A stretch of 14,409 nt of DNA from an uncultured Collinsella sp. GTDB lineage: Bacteria > Actinomycetota > Coriobacteriia > Coriobacteriales > Coriobacteriaceae. The stretch lies in assembly GCA_958438955.1 (NCBI GenBank), contig CAUBTS010000049.1, forward strand, positions 1-14,409, read 5' to 3'. Positions 12,700 to 14,409 of the stretch are shown in pieces. The notes under the pieces are model-generated. The model saw nothing but the letters and a program-made list of their open reading frames with translations, did no database searches and was not told the origin of the DNA. A program made the translations under genes and the position numbers. Position 1 is the stretch's first letter. Each line of letters starts with the position of its first letter.

Positions 12700-13605
12700 C
12701 TAATCTGCGAGGGCATCGCAAACGCCGTCGAGCAGGCGTACGGCGAGTGTCTGCGCGTCGCTGGCCGTGAAGGTGCCGTTGTAGCGCGTCATGCCCGTGA
12801 GCTCAATGCGAATGCGTGCCGGCTTCTGCTGCGCGGCGACATTGGCGGTGCGGATGCGCTGGGCCAGGTTGTGGCACTCGGCGAGGGCAATCGTGGCGCG
12901 CGGTGCGGCGTCGGCGGGCAGCTCGTCGCTTGCGATTTCGAGCACCAGGTCAACGTCGGTTGGGACCTCGGAGTCACAGAGCATCATGCCGCTGTTGTCG
13001 GTCGTTGCCGTGGCGATATTCCACATGCGCGACGCAACGCTGCGTGCGATGGGGTCCTCGCCGATAACGGCAATCTGGAAGCGCTCGAGCACGTTGGCGG
13101 CGCGAGCAAAACCGATGCGGGACTCGGCTTCGGTGACCGAGGGCTTGCCCTCCCACACATGGTGCAGGCGGTTGATGTAGGCGTAGGTGTCCTGGAAGGC
13201 CATGCCGTCGGCAAACAGGCCGACATTTTCCTGGAACTGCTGCAGGGCGGCCTCGGTATGCGGACCAAAGTAGCCGTCGTCTTCGCCACAGGCAAAGCCC
13301 AAAACGTTGAGAGCGCGCTGCAGGGCCTGCACATCGGCGCCATGGAAATTGGGCATGCGCAGATAGAGGGTGCGGTCGCCCAGCTTATACGAAGCGTCTA
13401 CAAGGGCGCTCCAACAGGGGATATCGACGGCATGACCGGCAGCAAGGCCGCTGTCGAGCCTGAAGGTGCTGACGGCCTGCTCAGTGGTGGCTCCAAAGTA
13501 CTTGTCGGTGACTTCGGCGGCATCAATCGTGTAGCCGAGCTGCAGGAGACGAGACTGCACGTCCTCGACGGCTGCTCCTTGCATGCCCGTTGTAATAGGT
13601 TCCAT
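12700..13605 (-). CDS. CwlM-like protein with two peptidoglycan-binding domains
   Basis: The 301-residue product has two PG_binding_1 repeats (about residues 5-71 and 84-146) joined by ALVDASYKLGDRTLY, an arrangement and wording close to mycobacterial CwlM. CwlM is a cytoplasmic regulator that stimulates MurA and so controls peptidoglycan precursor supply. In CwlM an amidase_3 domain follows. Here the last 125 or so residues (about 176-301) are shorter and show no DPGHGG start and no zinc-binding His/Glu set; DVDLVLEIASDE may be the remnant of a core strand. There is no signal peptide, consistent with a cytoplasmic role. AAAGGGG (13613-13619, read on the minus strand) precedes the ATG by 7 nt. 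No convincing promoter stands out in the 138 nt upstream; TTGTCT with TAGTAC 18 nt on is the best weak candidate. The peptidoglycan-binding assignment is firm; the CwlM relationship is likely. Confidence 0.75.
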   Translation of the reverse strand: MEPITTGMQGAAVEDVQSRLLQLGYTIDAAEVTDKYFGATTEQAVSTFRLDSGLAAGHAVDIPCWSALVDASYKLGDRTLYLRMPNFHGADVQALQRALNVLGFACGEDDGYFGPHTEAALQQFQENVGLFADGMAFQDTYAYINRLHHVWEGKPSVTEAESRIGFARAANVLERFQIAVIGEDPIARSVASRMWNIATATTDNSGMMLCDSEVPTDVDLVLEIASDELPADAAPRATIALAECHNLAQRIRTANVAAQQKPARIRIELTGMTRYNGTFTASDAQTLAVRLLDGVCDALAD

Positions 13606-13743
13606 GAACGAACCCCTTTCGGCGTACCATTCGTACTATTTGAGCGTCTGTCGGATAGACAACGCAAAGGGATGCATAAACATGCACTCAACAGTGTAGC
13701 AAGTTGTGCCTAAATACGCTGCTGACAGATTTTATAACCCCCG

Positions 13744-14409
13744 TTAGTTAAGGCGCTCCACAAAGAAATCTGCCATGGAGAGGAACAGCTCGCGTGCGTG
13801 CGGATCAAGCTCAACGTTCTCGATGGCCGCTTTGGCCTTAGCGGTCAGGTCGAGCGCGTAAGTGTGGGCGTAATCGATGGAGCCGGTCTCCTGGAAGATC
13901 TCCACGGCGCGTGCGAGCTGCGCGGGATCATCGGTGCCCGAGGAAAGAATCGCCTCGACCTCGTCGTGGTGGCGCTCATCAGAGAGGGCGTGTACGGCGA
14001 CAAGCGTGCGCTTGCCCTCGGTGATGTCGGTGCGGAAGTCCTTGTTGGCGGCTTCCTTAGTGCCGACAAGGTTGAGCAGGTCGTCCTGAATCTGAAAGGC
14101 AAGGCCCGTGTGCAGGCCAAAGGCGCGCAGCGCTTCGATTTGCTCATCGTTGCCGCCGCCGATAATGGCTCCGGCGGCAAGCGGCGTGGCTCCGCTGTAA
14201 AACGCGGTCTTGTGCGTCGCCATGTCCAGGTAGTCATCAACCGAGATATCAAAGCGCCCGTCACGGACCCAACCCAGGTCGAGTGCTTGACCCTCAATGG
14301 TGCGGACGATCATCTCGGTAAGCTCGTGGAGCACGCGCAGCTTCACGTCGGACTCCAGCGTGGGGTCGTCGAGAACCGTCTTGGTGACCATGGTGAGCGC
14401 CAGGTCGCC
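13744..14409 (-). CDS. Polyprenyl diphosphate synthase, 5' end outside the window
   Basis: This is the C-terminal 221 residues of a trans-isoprenyl diphosphate synthase, which condenses isopentenyl diphosphate with allylic diphosphates to make farnesyl, geranylgeranyl or longer chains for quinone and cell-wall lipid carriers. It reads in from the window edge as GDLALTMV. Visible family motifs are GQALDL, the KTA block (HKTAFYSGATPLAAGA), the second aspartate-rich region FQIQDDLLNLVG and the KDFRTDITEGKRTL segment. The last residue of DDxxD is Asn here, a variant also seen in some geranylgeranyl synthases. The first Asp-rich motif lies beyond the edge, so chain length and the start codon cannot be judged. 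Confidence 0.9.
   Translation of the reverse strand, partial: GDLALTMVTKTVLDDPTLESDVKLRVLHELTEMIVRTIEGQALDLGWVRDGRFDISVDDYLDMATHKTAFYSGATPLAAGAIIGGGNDEQIEALRAFGLHTGLAFQIQDDLLNLVGTKEAANKDFRTDITEGKRTLVAVHALSDERHHDEVEAILSSGTDDPAQLARAVEIFQETGSIDYAHTYALDLTAKAKAAIENVELDPHARELFLSMADFFVERLN

Noticed and set aside
12388..13713. A 441-codon open frame on the plus strand through the tRNA and the CwlM-like gene
   Set aside because: It runs through a tRNA and is antisense to a gene with two clear peptidoglycan-binding domains and a good ribosome binding site.

Overview
The window reads as chromosomal DNA from a moderately GC-rich Gram-positive actinobacterium, most likely a gut Coriobacteriia such as Collinsella. 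This is an inference from gene fusions, a CwlM-like gene, codon use and the style of intergenic repeats; no rRNA marker was available to confirm it. Most of the window is core metabolism and housekeeping. The most unusual content lies between the genes.

Layout. Positions 1-190 hold a strong terminator of whatever lies upstream and two candidate promoters. From 196 to 7019 runs a tightly packed plus-strand operon: acpS (holo-ACP synthase), nnr (NAD(P)HX repair), alr (alanine racemase), a family 4 uracil-DNA glycosylase, tsaE, and one long gene fusing TsaB, RimI and TsaD. The last two genes supply nearly all of the t6A tRNA-modification machinery except TsaC. Positions 7020-7810 are noncoding: two copies of a 132-137 bp hairpin element, then a promoter with an internal palindrome and a leader region with a branched-chain-rich 14-codon leader peptide and an intrinsic terminator, all ahead of cstA. 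CstA (7811-9700) is a carbon-starvation-type permease with strongly C-ending codons. After its terminator lies an orphan gene (9884-12067) whose protein joins a winged-helix-like N-terminus, a long charged linker and a JetD/Spo11-like Toprim domain, preceded by a phased array of CATATG-like half-sites.

Positions 12068-12700 are a repeat-rich intergenic region: the third hairpin element, two related terminators, a second inverted repeat, a fold-back structure built from tRNA 3'-end sequence, and a minus-strand tRNA-Gln(UUG). The right end carries two minus-strand genes: a CwlM-like double peptidoglycan-binding-domain protein without an evident amidase catalytic site, and the 3' part of a polyprenyl (farnesyl/geranylgeranyl type) diphosphate synthase cut by the window edge.

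Main discovery candidate: the three hairpin elements at 7032-7166, 7310-7441 and 12075-12211. They share a 68-69 nt core, but each is enclosed by its own perfectly complementary 32-34 bp arms. The arm sequences are unrelated between copies except for the last few bases next to the core. The inner stem also shows compensatory changes. No such family is known to me by name.
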